From: an uncultured Clostridia bacterium
GTDB taxonomy: Bacteria; Bacillota; Clostridia; Oscillospirales; Acutalibacteraceae
Reading direction: 5' to 3'
Assembly (NCBI GenBank): GCA_946628455.1
Contig: CAMOWP010000023.1
Location: 1 to 17,718 of the forward strand
DNA: 17,718 bases
Shown here: piece by piece, positions 1 through 6,513 of the stretch
Numbering within the stretch: the stretch's first letter is position 1
How the letters are laid out: the number at the start of each line of letters is the position of its first letter
Made by a program: the position numbers and the translations under genes
Notes under the pieces: generated by a model
What the model was told of the DNA's origin: nothing
Database searches by the model: none
What the model saw: the letters and a program-made list of their open reading frames with translations, nothing else

Positions 1-224
1 ACATCACAGTTAATTCAATCTGCCCCGGTTATTTCTACACGGATTTAACAAGAGACACTCTTAACTCAGATTTCTTCCAGCAGAACGCTAAAACGATGAT
101 TCCTATGGAAAGATACGGCGAAGAGGGCGAGCTTGACACAGCGGCTTTATTCCTTGCTTCAAAGGCTTCAAGCTATGTAACAGGCGTTAACCTTGCTGTT
201 GACGGCGGCTACACCTGCATGTAA
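1..224 (+). CDS. SDR-family oxidoreductase, C-terminal part
   Basis: The frame starting at base 3 encodes the last 73 residues of a classical short-chain dehydrogenase/reductase; the gene begins outside the window. Visible family marks are N-S-I-C-P-G-Y-F-Y-T-D just past the active-site helix (the classical N-x-x-x-P-G segment), the P-M-E-R-Y-G-E-E-G-E-L-D stretch, and the closing A-L-F-L-A-S-x-x-S-S-Y-V-T-G-V-N-L-A-V-D-G-G-Y-T that ends FabG-like enzymes. SDRs use NAD(P)H to reduce or oxidise alcohols and ketones. The substrate cannot be told from this end; sugar-acid dehydrogenases such as gluconate 5-dehydrogenase share the P-M-x-R-x-G-E-x-x-E-L-D wording, so a sugar-acid enzyme is possible. 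The catalytic Ser/Tyr/Lys lie upstream and cannot be checked. A strong terminator follows 17 bases after the stop. Confidence 0.9.
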   Translation, partial: ITVNSICPGYFYTDLTRDTLNSDFFQQNAKTMIPMERYGEEGELDTAALFLASKASSYVTGVNLAVDGGYTCM

Positions 225-240
225 TTAAGTTTCATAAACA

Positions 241-267
241 AAACGGAGCTGAAAAGCTCCGTTTTTT
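241..267. terminator. Bidirectional intrinsic terminator between SDR gene and 55-aa gene
   Basis: A perfect 10-bp stem (AAACGGAGCT at 241-250, loop GAAA, AGCTCCGTTT at 255-264) is followed by a run of six T on the + strand. The A-run on the left arm gives T's on the - strand too, so it can end both convergent transcripts. The T-run overlaps the stop codon of the minus-strand small gene. Confidence 0.9.
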
Positions 268-433
268 ATTCGATATTCATAATAATTATTGCTTTTTCCG
301 GCTCTGCGTCGTAGCTTCTTTTATTTGCCGCGTTATGAAGAACAGCCATTATGCCTATGCAAAGCGCGATGAAGATAACGCACATAATGAGCCAGAATTT
401 TTTTGTGTCCTTTTTATTTTTATCGTTCTTCAT
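266..433 (-). CDS. Small single-pass membrane protein, 55 aa
   Basis: Not recognised. The 55-residue product starts M-K-N-D-K-N-K-K, has a lysine-rich N-terminus (about residues 1-12), one hydrophobic helix (about residues 13-32, F-W-L-I-M-C-V-I-F-I-A-L-C-I-G-I-M-A-V-L) and a short polar tail. The charge pattern suggests the N-terminus stays in the cytosol. The start at 433 is chosen because a GGGGAG ribosome binding site lies about 10 bases upstream, wrapped around the tcdA stop codon; a longer in-frame start at 556 would lie inside tcdA and has no such support. With only 4 bases between the tcdA stop and this start, the two genes are very likely translationally coupled. Function is unknown. 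Confidence 0.65.
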   Translation of the reverse strand: MKNDKNKKDTKKFWLIMCVIFIALCIGIMAVLHNAANKRSYDAEPEKAIIIMNIE

Positions 434-437
434 ATTG

Positions 438-1148
438 TCACTCCCCAAGCGCGATTTCGCGGATGACCTCTCCCGCAAGAATAAGCCCTGCAACGGCGGG
501 CGCAAAGGCAGTGCTTCCGGGCACTTGCCTTTTGTTTGTATCCTCGTTTGATTCAAGCGGAGTCAGCGGCTGCTCCTCGGAATAAACGCATTTAAGCTTT
601 TTTATCCCCCGTTTTCTGAGTTCGCGGCGCATTACCTTTGCGAGCGGGCAGACGGAGGTTTTATTTATATCCGCAACCTTGAAGGCTGACGCGTCAAGCT
701 TATTGCCTGCGCCCATTGAAGCGATAATTGGAACTCCCGCCTCGTTTGCTTTTTCGGCAAGCCTGAGCTTTGCCGCAACCGTGTCAACCGCGTCAATAAT
801 ATAATCGTAATCAGAAAAATTGAATTCTTCCTCGGTTTCGGGAAGGAAGAAAATCTGCTTTTTAATGAGCTTAAGCTCGGGGTTGATATCAAGGAGCCTT
901 TGCTCCGCGGCGTCAACCTTAGGCATACCCACCGTGCTGTGTAACGCAAACATCTGGCGGTTAAGATTAGTAAGGCTTACCTTGTCTGAATCAACAACGG
1001 TAAGAGCGCCGATTCCGGAGCGCACCAAAGCTTCGGCGGCGTGACCGCCGACTCCGCCGATACCGAAAACCGCAACGTGCGCATTTTTAAGCTTTTCCAT
1101 ACCCGCTTCGCCGAGAAGAAGCTGAGTTCTTGAAAACTGATTCACCAT
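438..1148 (-). CDS. tcdA: tRNA threonylcarbamoyladenosine dehydratase (TcdA/CsdL)
   Basis: A 236-residue ThiF/E1-like enzyme. TcdA uses ATP to cyclise N6-threonylcarbamoyladenosine (t6A) at position 37 of ANN-decoding tRNAs into the hydantoin/oxazolone form ct6A in the cytosol. The sequence shows the nucleotide-binding G-I-G-G-V-G-G (residues 29-35), D53 after the second strand, N-L-N-R-Q (61-65), the adenylation lysine K77 in G-M-P-K-V, D-A-V-D-T (119-123), and the family's basic segment S-V-C-P-L-A-K-V-M-R-R-E-L-R-K-R-G (165-181) followed by V-Y-S-E-E-Q-P (188-194). Length fits TcdA, not ThiF or MoeB, which lack this basic insert. No CsdA/CsdE sulfur-transfer genes are beside it. The start has GGTGAAA 3 bases upstream and a promoter at 1180-1208. 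Confidence 0.92.
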   Translation of the reverse strand: MVNQFSRTQLLLGEAGMEKLKNAHVAVFGIGGVGGHAAEALVRSGIGALTVVDSDKVSLTNLNRQMFALHSTVGMPKVDAAEQRLLDINPELKLIKKQIFFLPETEEEFNFSDYDYIIDAVDTVAAKLRLAEKANEAGVPIIASMGAGNKLDASAFKVADINKTSVCPLAKVMRRELRKRGIKKLKCVYSEEQPLTPLESNEDTNKRQVPGSTAFAPAVAGLILAGEVIREIALGE

Positions 1149-1179
1149 AATTTCACCGTATCAGAAATATTTCTAATTA

Positions 1180-1208
1180 ATTATAGCAACTTTAAGCAGA
1201 TAATTCAA
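1180..1208 (-). promoter_or_regulatory. Predicted sigma-A promoter of tcdA
   Basis: On the minus strand, TTGAAT (1208-1203) is followed by a 17-base spacer and TATAAT (1185-1180). A start near 1173 would give a leader of about 25 bases. The leader start coincides with a 12-bp perfect palindrome AGAAATATTTCT (1163-1174), which may be an operator or chance in AT-rich DNA. Confidence 0.7.
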
Positions 1209-1249
1209 GAAATATAACAAAGATACGGGTTATGCGCCAAAGCGGGAAA

Positions 1250-1287
1250 GCGGCTGCCTCCGCCCTTTAAGTGAGCAGAGACAGCCG
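1250..1287 (-). terminator. Probable terminator after the vWA gene
   Basis: GCGGCTG (1250-1256) pairs with CAGCCGC (1281-1287), and CTC/GAG pairs extend it inward past one mismatch. On the minus strand the stem is followed only by CTTTCCCGCTTT, a broken T-run, so termination is likely but not certain. It lies about 30 bases past the vWA stop codon. Confidence 0.45.
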
Positions 1288-1316
1288 CGGGCTCTTAATT
1301 TAAGTTTTGTGCAGGT

Positions 1317-1991
1317 TTATTTTCTGCTGTTGAAATCCTCGTTAATGCTGTCTGACCAATCCGCCTGAATAGGAGCGCAGTTGCGCATACAGCCAACCGT
1401 CTGGTTTACAGCCTCGTAAACCACCTTTGTTCCCTTTTTATCCGCGTGGTAATTTACCGCTCTGTCCGCGCCTATGCCGAAATGGCTTGCAGTTTCAACA
1501 GCGTCGATATTTGCGCCGATGAAAAGGAATTCCCAGCCGTACTTTTCCTTTTCCTTTTCAATCATTTTCTTAACCTTGGCAGAGGAATACTCCCTGCTGG
1601 CGTTTTCCATTCCGTCAGTAATAATTACGAACATTGTGTGCTCGGGAACGTCCTCGCGCCTGATATACTTATGAATTTGTGCAACATGGGTAATGGTTGA
1701 GCCGATTGCGTCAATAAGCGCCGTACAGCCGCGAACATAGTATTCCTTATCCGTCATAGGCATGATTTTTTCAAGGTCAACTCTGTCGTGAAGCGTTTCA
1801 ACAAGGTTGTCAAAGAGAACTGTTGTAACGTAACACTTTCCGTTTTCCTTTCTCTGCTTTTCAATGAGAGAATTGAAGCCGCCGATTGTGTCGCTCTCAA
1901 GGCCTGACATTGAGCCTGAGCGGTCAAGGATGAATACGAGCTCCGTGATGTTGTTTTTAACCTTTGTTTTTGTTTCGTTAGTCTTTTTCAT
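1317..1991 (-). CDS. vWA-domain protein (TerY-like)
   Basis: A 224-residue cytosolic protein made almost wholly of one von Willebrand factor A domain. The metal-ion-dependent adhesion site is intact: D-R-S-G-S-M (residues 23-28), T90 in R-G-C-T-A-L-I-D-A-I-G, and D126 in I-I-T-D-G-M-E-N. No signal peptide or membrane helix is seen, so it is an intracellular protein-interaction module rather than an adhesin. The family resembles stand-alone vWA proteins of the TerY type found in stress operons. The start at 1991 is preferred over an in-frame ATG at 2006, because GGAGG lies at the right distance before it and the earlier ATG overlaps that site. It lies downstream of the macro-domain gene in the same orientation, separated by 107 bases with its own structured upstream region. 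Its partner is unknown. Confidence 0.85.
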   Translation of the reverse strand: MKKTNETKTKVKNNITELVFILDRSGSMSGLESDTIGGFNSLIEKQRKENGKCYVTTVLFDNLVETLHDRVDLEKIMPMTDKEYYVRGCTALIDAIGSTITHVAQIHKYIRREDVPEHTMFVIITDGMENASREYSSAKVKKMIEKEKEKYGWEFLFIGANIDAVETASHFGIGADRAVNYHADKKGTKVVYEAVNQTVGCMRNCAPIQADWSDSINEDFNSRK

Positions 1992-2014
1992 AGTGAATAC
2001 CTCCAAAAATAATT

Positions 2015-2056
2015 TAATGTGACTGTTTGGTTTCTTAACCTTACAGCCACATTATA
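2015..2056 (-). promoter_or_regulatory. Inverted repeat and -10-like element upstream of vWA gene
   Basis: TAATGTGACTG (2015-2025) and CAGCCACATTA (2044-2054) form an 11-bp inverted repeat with one mismatch, 29 bases centre to centre. Read on the minus strand the mismatch becomes a G-U pair, and GGTT/AACC (2029-2032, 2037-2040) adds an inner stem. A TATAAT (minus strand, 2056-2051) overlaps the outer arm; no good -35 is visible. It could be an operator around an activator-dependent promoter or a 5' UTR hairpin. Confidence 0.45.
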
Positions 2057-2098
2057 ACGTCTTTGGATTCACTTTTGGTCGCTTTTAAGGCGACATTT

Positions 2099-3154
2099 TT
2101 ATGCGCCTAAAAGATTCTGGTCATAGGCGAAAAGCGCCTCGTTGATTTCAAAAATATTATAGTTTCCCTTCTTGACGAAATATTCAATAATAACGTCCGA
2201 CTTGAAGGAGTGCGAAAGCGAATAGCCCGCTTTTACAAGCATTTCGTTGAACTCATCAAGCGGAAGCTCAAGCGCGATTGCAAACGCAAGCGCAGTCTGC
2301 TTGCTCGGCTTATACTGCGGGTTTGAGCGGATTTTTGAAAAGAGCTTGCGGTCAATGTTCGCCTTTTTATAGCATTCGCTGTCCTTCATACCCTTTTCGT
2401 CAATCTTGCGAAGAAGCATATCCGAAAAGCTTTCGTCAATTTTGATTGAATCAAGTATATCCTCAATTCCCGTATCCCCTGCAAAAGGCATTGAAGCCGC
2501 AGGAGCGGGAGCTGCGCAGTAATCGGACTCGGCAACATACTTTGCGGCAAGCTTGCTTTTTCCTCCGAGAAACGCGCTTTCCTCTGCTTCAATATTCCTG
2601 TTTGCATAGAGCAAATCGGCGCGCTCATCAACATAGTTATCGTCAATATATTCCTGAATATCGCTGAAAACAGAGGAGCCCGCAAGAAACGCCTGCTTGT
2701 TGAAAACGACTATGTAAACAAGCATTTCGTTTTCTGTGAGAAACGCTGTTATAGCGTCAACGGCAACGCGGAAGCCCTCGCTTACGGGATAGCCGTAAAC
2801 GCCCGTCGAGATAAGCGGAAAAGCAATGCTTTCGCACCCGAGCTCCTTTGCAATGCTAAGCGAATTTTCATAGCACTTATAAAGCAGCTCGCGCTCGCCG
2901 CTGTTGCCGCCCTTCCATTTGGGGCCGACTGTGTGAATAACGTATTTTGCGGGGAGCCTGTAGCCCTTTGTTGCCTTAGCCTCGCCGACATCACAGCCGT
3001 GAAGCGTTATGCATTCCTTAAGCAGCCCTGTGCCCGCAGCTCTGTGGATTGCGCCGTCAACGCCGCCACCGCCGAGCAGCGATTTATTCGCCGCGTTAAC
3101 TATTGCGTCACATTCAATTTTTGTTATATCCTGCCTTATTATCTGAAGCGGCAT
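2099..3154 (-). CDS. Macro-domain protein with C-terminal HTH-like domain
   Basis: A 351-residue protein. Residues 1 to about 170 form a macro domain of the MacroD/YmdB kind, which binds ADP-ribose and often hydrolyses O-acetyl-ADP-ribose or removes ADP-ribose from proteins. The motifs are N-A-A-N (20-23), G-G-G-G-V-D-G-A-I-H (28-37), G-Y-R-L-P-A-K-Y-V-I-H-T-V-G-P (64-78) and S-T-G-V-Y-G-Y-P (116-123), all of which look catalytically complete. A variable linker (about 175-240, with an Ala/Pro patch) leads to an all-helical region (about 243-350) with S-K-I-R-S-N-P-Q-Y-K-P-S-K-Q-T-A-L-A-F-A, which reads like a Cro/XRE-type HTH and ends in E-I-N-E-A-L-F-A-Y-D-Q. AAAGGAGC supports the start. It begins 11 bases after the upstream acyltransferase gene and is probably cotranscribed with it. 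The fusion suggests ADP-ribose sensing coupled to DNA or protein binding; this is inference. Confidence 0.88.
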   Translation of the reverse strand: MPLQIIRQDITKIECDAIVNAANKSLLGGGGVDGAIHRAAGTGLLKECITLHGCDVGEAKATKGYRLPAKYVIHTVGPKWKGGNSGERELLYKCYENSLSIAKELGCESIAFPLISTGVYGYPVSEGFRVAVDAITAFLTENEMLVYIVVFNKQAFLAGSSVFSDIQEYIDDNYVDERADLLYANRNIEAEESAFLGGKSKLAAKYVAESDYCAAPAPAASMPFAGDTGIEDILDSIKIDESFSDMLLRKIDEKGMKDSECYKKANIDRKLFSKIRSNPQYKPSKQTALAFAIALELPLDEFNEMLVKAGYSLSHSFKSDVIIEYFVKKGNYNIFEINEALFAYDQNLLGA

Positions 3155-3165
3155 ATCTTGCTCCT

Positions 3166-4290
3166 TTATTTCTTATTATTTTTAACTATTCTTTCGGGGT
3201 GGTTTGTCAGCGTCATAAGCTTGTTGTTGATTCCTCTGTAAAGCGGCTTTGCAAAGGTGTTGAAAACGATTGCAAATATGAAGGTTGAAAGAATGAAGAA
3301 CAGAGCGATATATTTCTTTCTTACTCCGTCAAATATATTCGGGAAGCAGAGGAAAACGGTGAAGCCCACAGTCTGCGCCATATAAAGCGGAAGGCTCGCC
3401 TTGCCGAGGAATATGCTAAGCGCATTGTTGAAAATTATTGCTGAATAAGTAACTGAGCTGAAGGAGAGGGTTACGGCAACGGCAAGCATATAATAAACGT
3501 AAAGCTCATATTCCGTTGAAAGGTCCGTAAAACTGTAAAGCACAGGCGCAAGGTAGCAAAAGCCTTCAACAAGGGTTAAAAAGACCTTGTCCGCCTTCTT
3601 AAATTCAAATCTTATTAAAGCGTTTGAGAGCTCGAAGCAGAACGCTCCGCCGCACATTTCGGCAAACGCCCTTACGTAAACCTTGGAAACGGTATTGTTA
3701 AAAACAAACCTGTTAACTCCGCCGAGCTGCCCCTTATCGTGCATAAGGTAACCGAGGAGGAGCACCGCAATTATCGGGCAGGCGATTTTAGTAAACTTAT
3801 CGCGGAACCTGAGAATAAGCGGGAAGATAATAAGCATCATCCAGAGCATTGCCGCAATATACCATTCAGGCGTGATTATTGCCTTGCTCGCAAGAATTCC
3901 CGATTTCTGAAGAAAGAAAAGATTCGGCAGAGCGTTTACAAGCATAGTGAACTTATCAAGCATTCGCGAGGTCGGTCTCACCGCAAGCATCAGATAACAG
4001 GTGAAAAACGCAAGCAGATGAAGCGGAAGCACGCCCATAACCTTGCCGTACATAAACTTTTTGGTTGAGTTTACAATCGGCTTTTCATTATATTTCAGCG
4101 CGCTTTTAGCCATAAGCCAGCCTGAAACGAGAAAGAAGAATTCAACGCCGATTTTTCCGTTTGCGAAGAAAGATAAATGCCCGCTTAATTCAAAATCAAG
4201 CCTGTTATTGATATGATAAAGAATAACAAGCATACAAAATACAAAACGCATAAATTCTATTGTTGCGTTCCTTTTAAACTTAGTCTGCAT
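3166..4290 (-). CDS. Acyltransferase-3 family membrane protein (copy 2)
   Basis: A 374-residue integral membrane O-acyltransferase of the Acyl_transf_3 (OafB/OatA-like) family, which moves acyl groups, usually acetyl, from the cytosol onto cell-surface sugars. The N-terminus carries the family R-x10-H pair (R15 and H26 in I-L-Y-H-I-N-N-R), then G-K-I-G-V-E-F-F-F-L-V-S-G-W-L-M-A-K, which ends the first helices. About ten hydrophobic segments follow, with no extracellular SGNH domain. It is strongly similar to the gene just upstream: long identical runs occur, such as N-L-F-F-L-Q-K-S-G-I and A-A-M-L-W-M-M-L-I-I-F-P-L-I-L-R-F, and by eye about half of residues match. GGGAG precedes the start. 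The acceptor is unknown; wall polysaccharide or exopolysaccharide is likely. It probably shares a transcript with its paralog and the macro-domain gene. Confidence 0.88.
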   Translation of the reverse strand: MQTKFKRNATIEFMRFVFCMLVILYHINNRLDFELSGHLSFFANGKIGVEFFFLVSGWLMAKSALKYNEKPIVNSTKKFMYGKVMGVLPLHLLAFFTCYLMLAVRPTSRMLDKFTMLVNALPNLFFLQKSGILASKAIITPEWYIAAMLWMMLIIFPLILRFRDKFTKIACPIIAVLLLGYLMHDKGQLGGVNRFVFNNTVSKVYVRAFAEMCGGAFCFELSNALIRFEFKKADKVFLTLVEGFCYLAPVLYSFTDLSTEYELYVYYMLAVAVTLSFSSVTYSAIIFNNALSIFLGKASLPLYMAQTVGFTVFLCFPNIFDGVRKKYIALFFILSTFIFAIVFNTFAKPLYRGINNKLMTLTNHPERIVKNNKK

Positions 4291-4337
4291 AGTTCATACT
4301 CCCAAAATATGTTGTTTTTATTATATCATCATTATTA

Positions 4338-5423
4338 TCATTTGTAAAACCTAAGATTTTTTCTTATATTCAAACTGAACTTCTTTGAAAAGAAATATGA
4401 TAAAACAGCAAAAATAACTGTAGTCGCCGTAAAGAATAGTGCGGTAATACTTTTACTTACAACCTTAAACTCGCTGCAGTAAAGGAACACCGCAAAGCCG
4501 ACCGCCTGCGCCATATAAAGCGGAAGGCTCGCCGTACCGAGAAAATAGTTTATTTTGTTGTTCATAAAAGTGCTGAGATATGAAGTCTCACTGAACGAAA
4601 CCGTAATAGCTGCCATAAGAAAATAGAACGCAAGTGCTTCATATTTCTGACCTAAAACCGAAATGCAGTATAAAATAGGAAGCACATAACAAACAATTTC
4701 AACTACGCTCAGAAAAATTCTGTCAGCCTTAGTAAGCTTAAAGTTCTTCAGTCCGGTTGAAATATGAAAACAGAAAACTCCGCCGCACATCTCCGCAAAC
4801 GCCCTGACATACGCTTTGGGAATGGAATCATATATAACAAATCTGTTCATTCCGCCAAGCTTATTGTTAGCATGAGACATATATCCTATCAGCAGTATGC
4901 AAATCAGCAAACAGGCGATTTTCTCAAAGCCTTCGCCGAATCTGAGAATGAGCGGAAATATTATAAGCATCATCCAGAGCATAGCGGCAATATACCATTC
5001 AGCTGTCAGAATTTCATTGGTCATAATTCCTGATTTTTGAAGAAAAAACAGATTAGGAAGCGTATTTATAACTTGATAGAAAACATCGCCCGTTTTATTT
5101 CGTATAAGGAAGAATATCATTATAACAAGACAAATGACATAAATAAAAAGGTGATATGGCAAAATGCTCATGAATTTCTTATAGATGAAATTCCCTGTTG
5201 ATTTAAGAATCGGCTTACCTTTATATTTCTGAGCACTTTTCGCCATAAGCCAGCCCGATACAAGAAAGAAAAACTCAACCCCGATTTTTCCGTTTCTGAA
5301 AAACGAAAAGAATTCGCCGTTCTCAAACATTAGCCTGTTGTTAAAATGATAAAGAATAACCATAACGCAGAATATAAAGCGCATTAATTCAATTGTTCCG
5401 TTTTTCTTTGGTACTGTTTTCAT
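4338..5423 (-). CDS. Acyltransferase-3 family membrane protein (copy 1)
   Basis: A 361-residue multi-pass O-acyltransferase of the same family as the next gene downstream, with R15 and H26 in M-R-F-I-F-C-V-M-V-I-L-Y-H-F-N-N-R and the V-E-F-F-F-L-V-S-G-W-L-M-A-K segment. The membrane topology matches its paralog along the whole length; the two differ mainly in the loop after the third helix and at the C-terminus. It is the first gene of the minus-strand run. AAAGGAAAT lies before its start, and its promoter must lie in the 127-base divergent gap with dus, where I see no clear hexamers for this direction. The 47-base gap to the second copy is AT-rich. A recent tandem duplication that has since diverged is the simplest explanation. 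Substrate unknown. Confidence 0.88.
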   Translation of the reverse strand: MKTVPKKNGTIELMRFIFCVMVILYHFNNRLMFENGEFFSFFRNGKIGVEFFFLVSGWLMAKSAQKYKGKPILKSTGNFIYKKFMSILPYHLFIYVICLVIMIFFLIRNKTGDVFYQVINTLPNLFFLQKSGIMTNEILTAEWYIAAMLWMMLIIFPLILRFGEGFEKIACLLICILLIGYMSHANNKLGGMNRFVIYDSIPKAYVRAFAEMCGGVFCFHISTGLKNFKLTKADRIFLSVVEIVCYVLPILYCISVLGQKYEALAFYFLMAAITVSFSETSYLSTFMNNKINYFLGTASLPLYMAQAVGFAVFLYCSEFKVVSKSITALFFTATTVIFAVLSYFFSKKFSLNIRKNLRFYK

Positions 5424-5506
5424 ATAAATTTCCTTTTTAATGGTATAATCATTCCGTGTATGAGTATTGATATTAGAAATAATACAACAGTTTTTCTGTT
5501 AACTGT

Positions 5507-5535
5507 TTTACTTTTCTGCTTCTTTATGCTAAAAT
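5507..5535 (+). promoter_or_regulatory. Predicted promoter of dus-nagA-trmL
   Basis: TTTACT (5507-5512), a 17-base spacer and TAAAAT (5530-5535) with an extended -10 TGC directly upstream (5527-5529). The start site would lie near 5542, giving a leader of under 10 bases in front of the GGTGAT ribosome binding site at 5542-5547. Confidence 0.6.
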
Positions 5536-5550
5536 ACCGTTGGTGATTTA

Positions 5551-6513
5551 ATGAATATAGGAAATATTGAATTTAAACATATAGCGTTTCTTGCGCCTAT
5601 GGCGGGCATTGCGGACAGAGCGTTCCGCGAGCTGTGCGGCCACGACGGTGCGGCAGAGACCGTAACCGAAATGGTATCGTCAAAGGGACTTACAATGGGT
5701 GACAGAAAAAGCGGCGAGCTTCTTACTCTCGGGAACGAACACCCCTGCGGCGCGCAGATTTTCGGCGACGACCCTGAGATAATGGCGCAGGCGGCAGTTA
5801 AATGTCTTACCTACAAGCCCGATGTAATAGATATCAATATGGGCTGCCCTGCTCCGAAGGTTGCAATGAACGGCGGCGGCTCAAGTCTTTTAAAAAAACC
5901 GCAGCTTGCTTTTGAAATAACAAAGGCGGTTGTAAGCGCCGTTGACATTCCCGTTACTGCCAAAATAAGAACGGGCTGGGATGAAAACAGCATTGTTGCA
6001 ACCGAGCTTGCCGAGCTTCTTGAAAAAGCGGGAGCTTCTGCAATTTTTGTTCACGGAAGAACAAGACAGCAGATGTACTCAGGCACTGTTGATTATACCA
6101 CAATCAGAGCCGTAAAGGAAGCTGTTTCTGTTCCCGTTATTGCAAACGGAGATATAACAGACGAGCAGAGCGCGGCAATAATGCTTGAAAAAACGGGGTG
6201 CGACGCGATTATGATAGGAAGAGGAGCATTCGGCAACCCATGGATTTTTTCAAAAATCAACGCTTACCTTGACGAGTGCAGAGTCCTTCCCGACCCCACG
6301 GTTACTCAGAAAATGGCGGTAATGCTCAGGCATATTGAGAGGATTATTGAATACAAGGGCGAGTACACCGCAATGAGGGAGGCGCGTCACCATGCGGGCT
6401 ATTACACAAAGGGTATGCGCGGAGGGGCGGCGCTAAGGCGTGAAATCTGCACCTTTGAGCATTTTGAACAGCTTCAGGAGCTCGCCTTTAAAATTGTTAA
6501 GGAGAATGAATAA
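5551..6513 (+). CDS. dusB: tRNA-dihydrouridine synthase (DusB-type)
   Basis: A 320-residue FMN-dependent TIM-barrel enzyme that reduces uridines in the tRNA D-loop to dihydrouridine with NADPH. The barrel starts with A-P-M-A-G-I-A-D-R-A-F-R (residues 15-26). The catalytic cysteine is C99 in D-I-N-M-G-C-P-A-P-K-V, FMN-phosphate contacts include K138 in T-A-K-I-R-T-G-W and H168 in V-H-G-R-T-R-Q-Q-M-Y-S-G, and I-A-N-G-D-I plus M-I-G-R-G-A-F-G-N-P-W-I-F (about 222-233) close the barrel. The C-terminal helical domain (about 245-320) has R-H-H-A-G-Y-Y. The Y-S-G after the H-G-R-T motif and the overall length fit the bacterial DusB group. It is the first gene of an operon; its stop overlaps the nagA start by one base. 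Confidence 0.92.
   Translation: MNIGNIEFKHIAFLAPMAGIADRAFRELCGHDGAAETVTEMVSSKGLTMGDRKSGELLTLGNEHPCGAQIFGDDPEIMAQAAVKCLTYKPDVIDINMGCPAPKVAMNGGGSSLLKKPQLAFEITKAVVSAVDIPVTAKIRTGWDENSIVATELAELLEKAGASAIFVHGRTRQQMYSGTVDYTTIRAVKEAVSVPVIANGDITDEQSAAIMLEKTGCDAIMIGRGAFGNPWIFSKINAYLDECRVLPDPTVTQKMAVMLRHIERIIEYKGEYTAMREARHHAGYYTKGMRGGAALRREICTFEHFEQLQELAFKIVKENE

Noticed and set aside
2083..2094. GTCGC/GCGAC hairpin after the macro-domain gene as its terminator
   Set aside because: Only five pairs with a seven-base loop, and the minus strand lacks a T-run after it. Too weak to call.
4291..4337. Separate promoter between the two acyltransferase genes (TTACAA, 16 bases, TATAAT on the minus strand)
   Set aside because: The -35 lies in the end of the upstream gene and the whole gap is AT-rich, so such matches are expected by chance.
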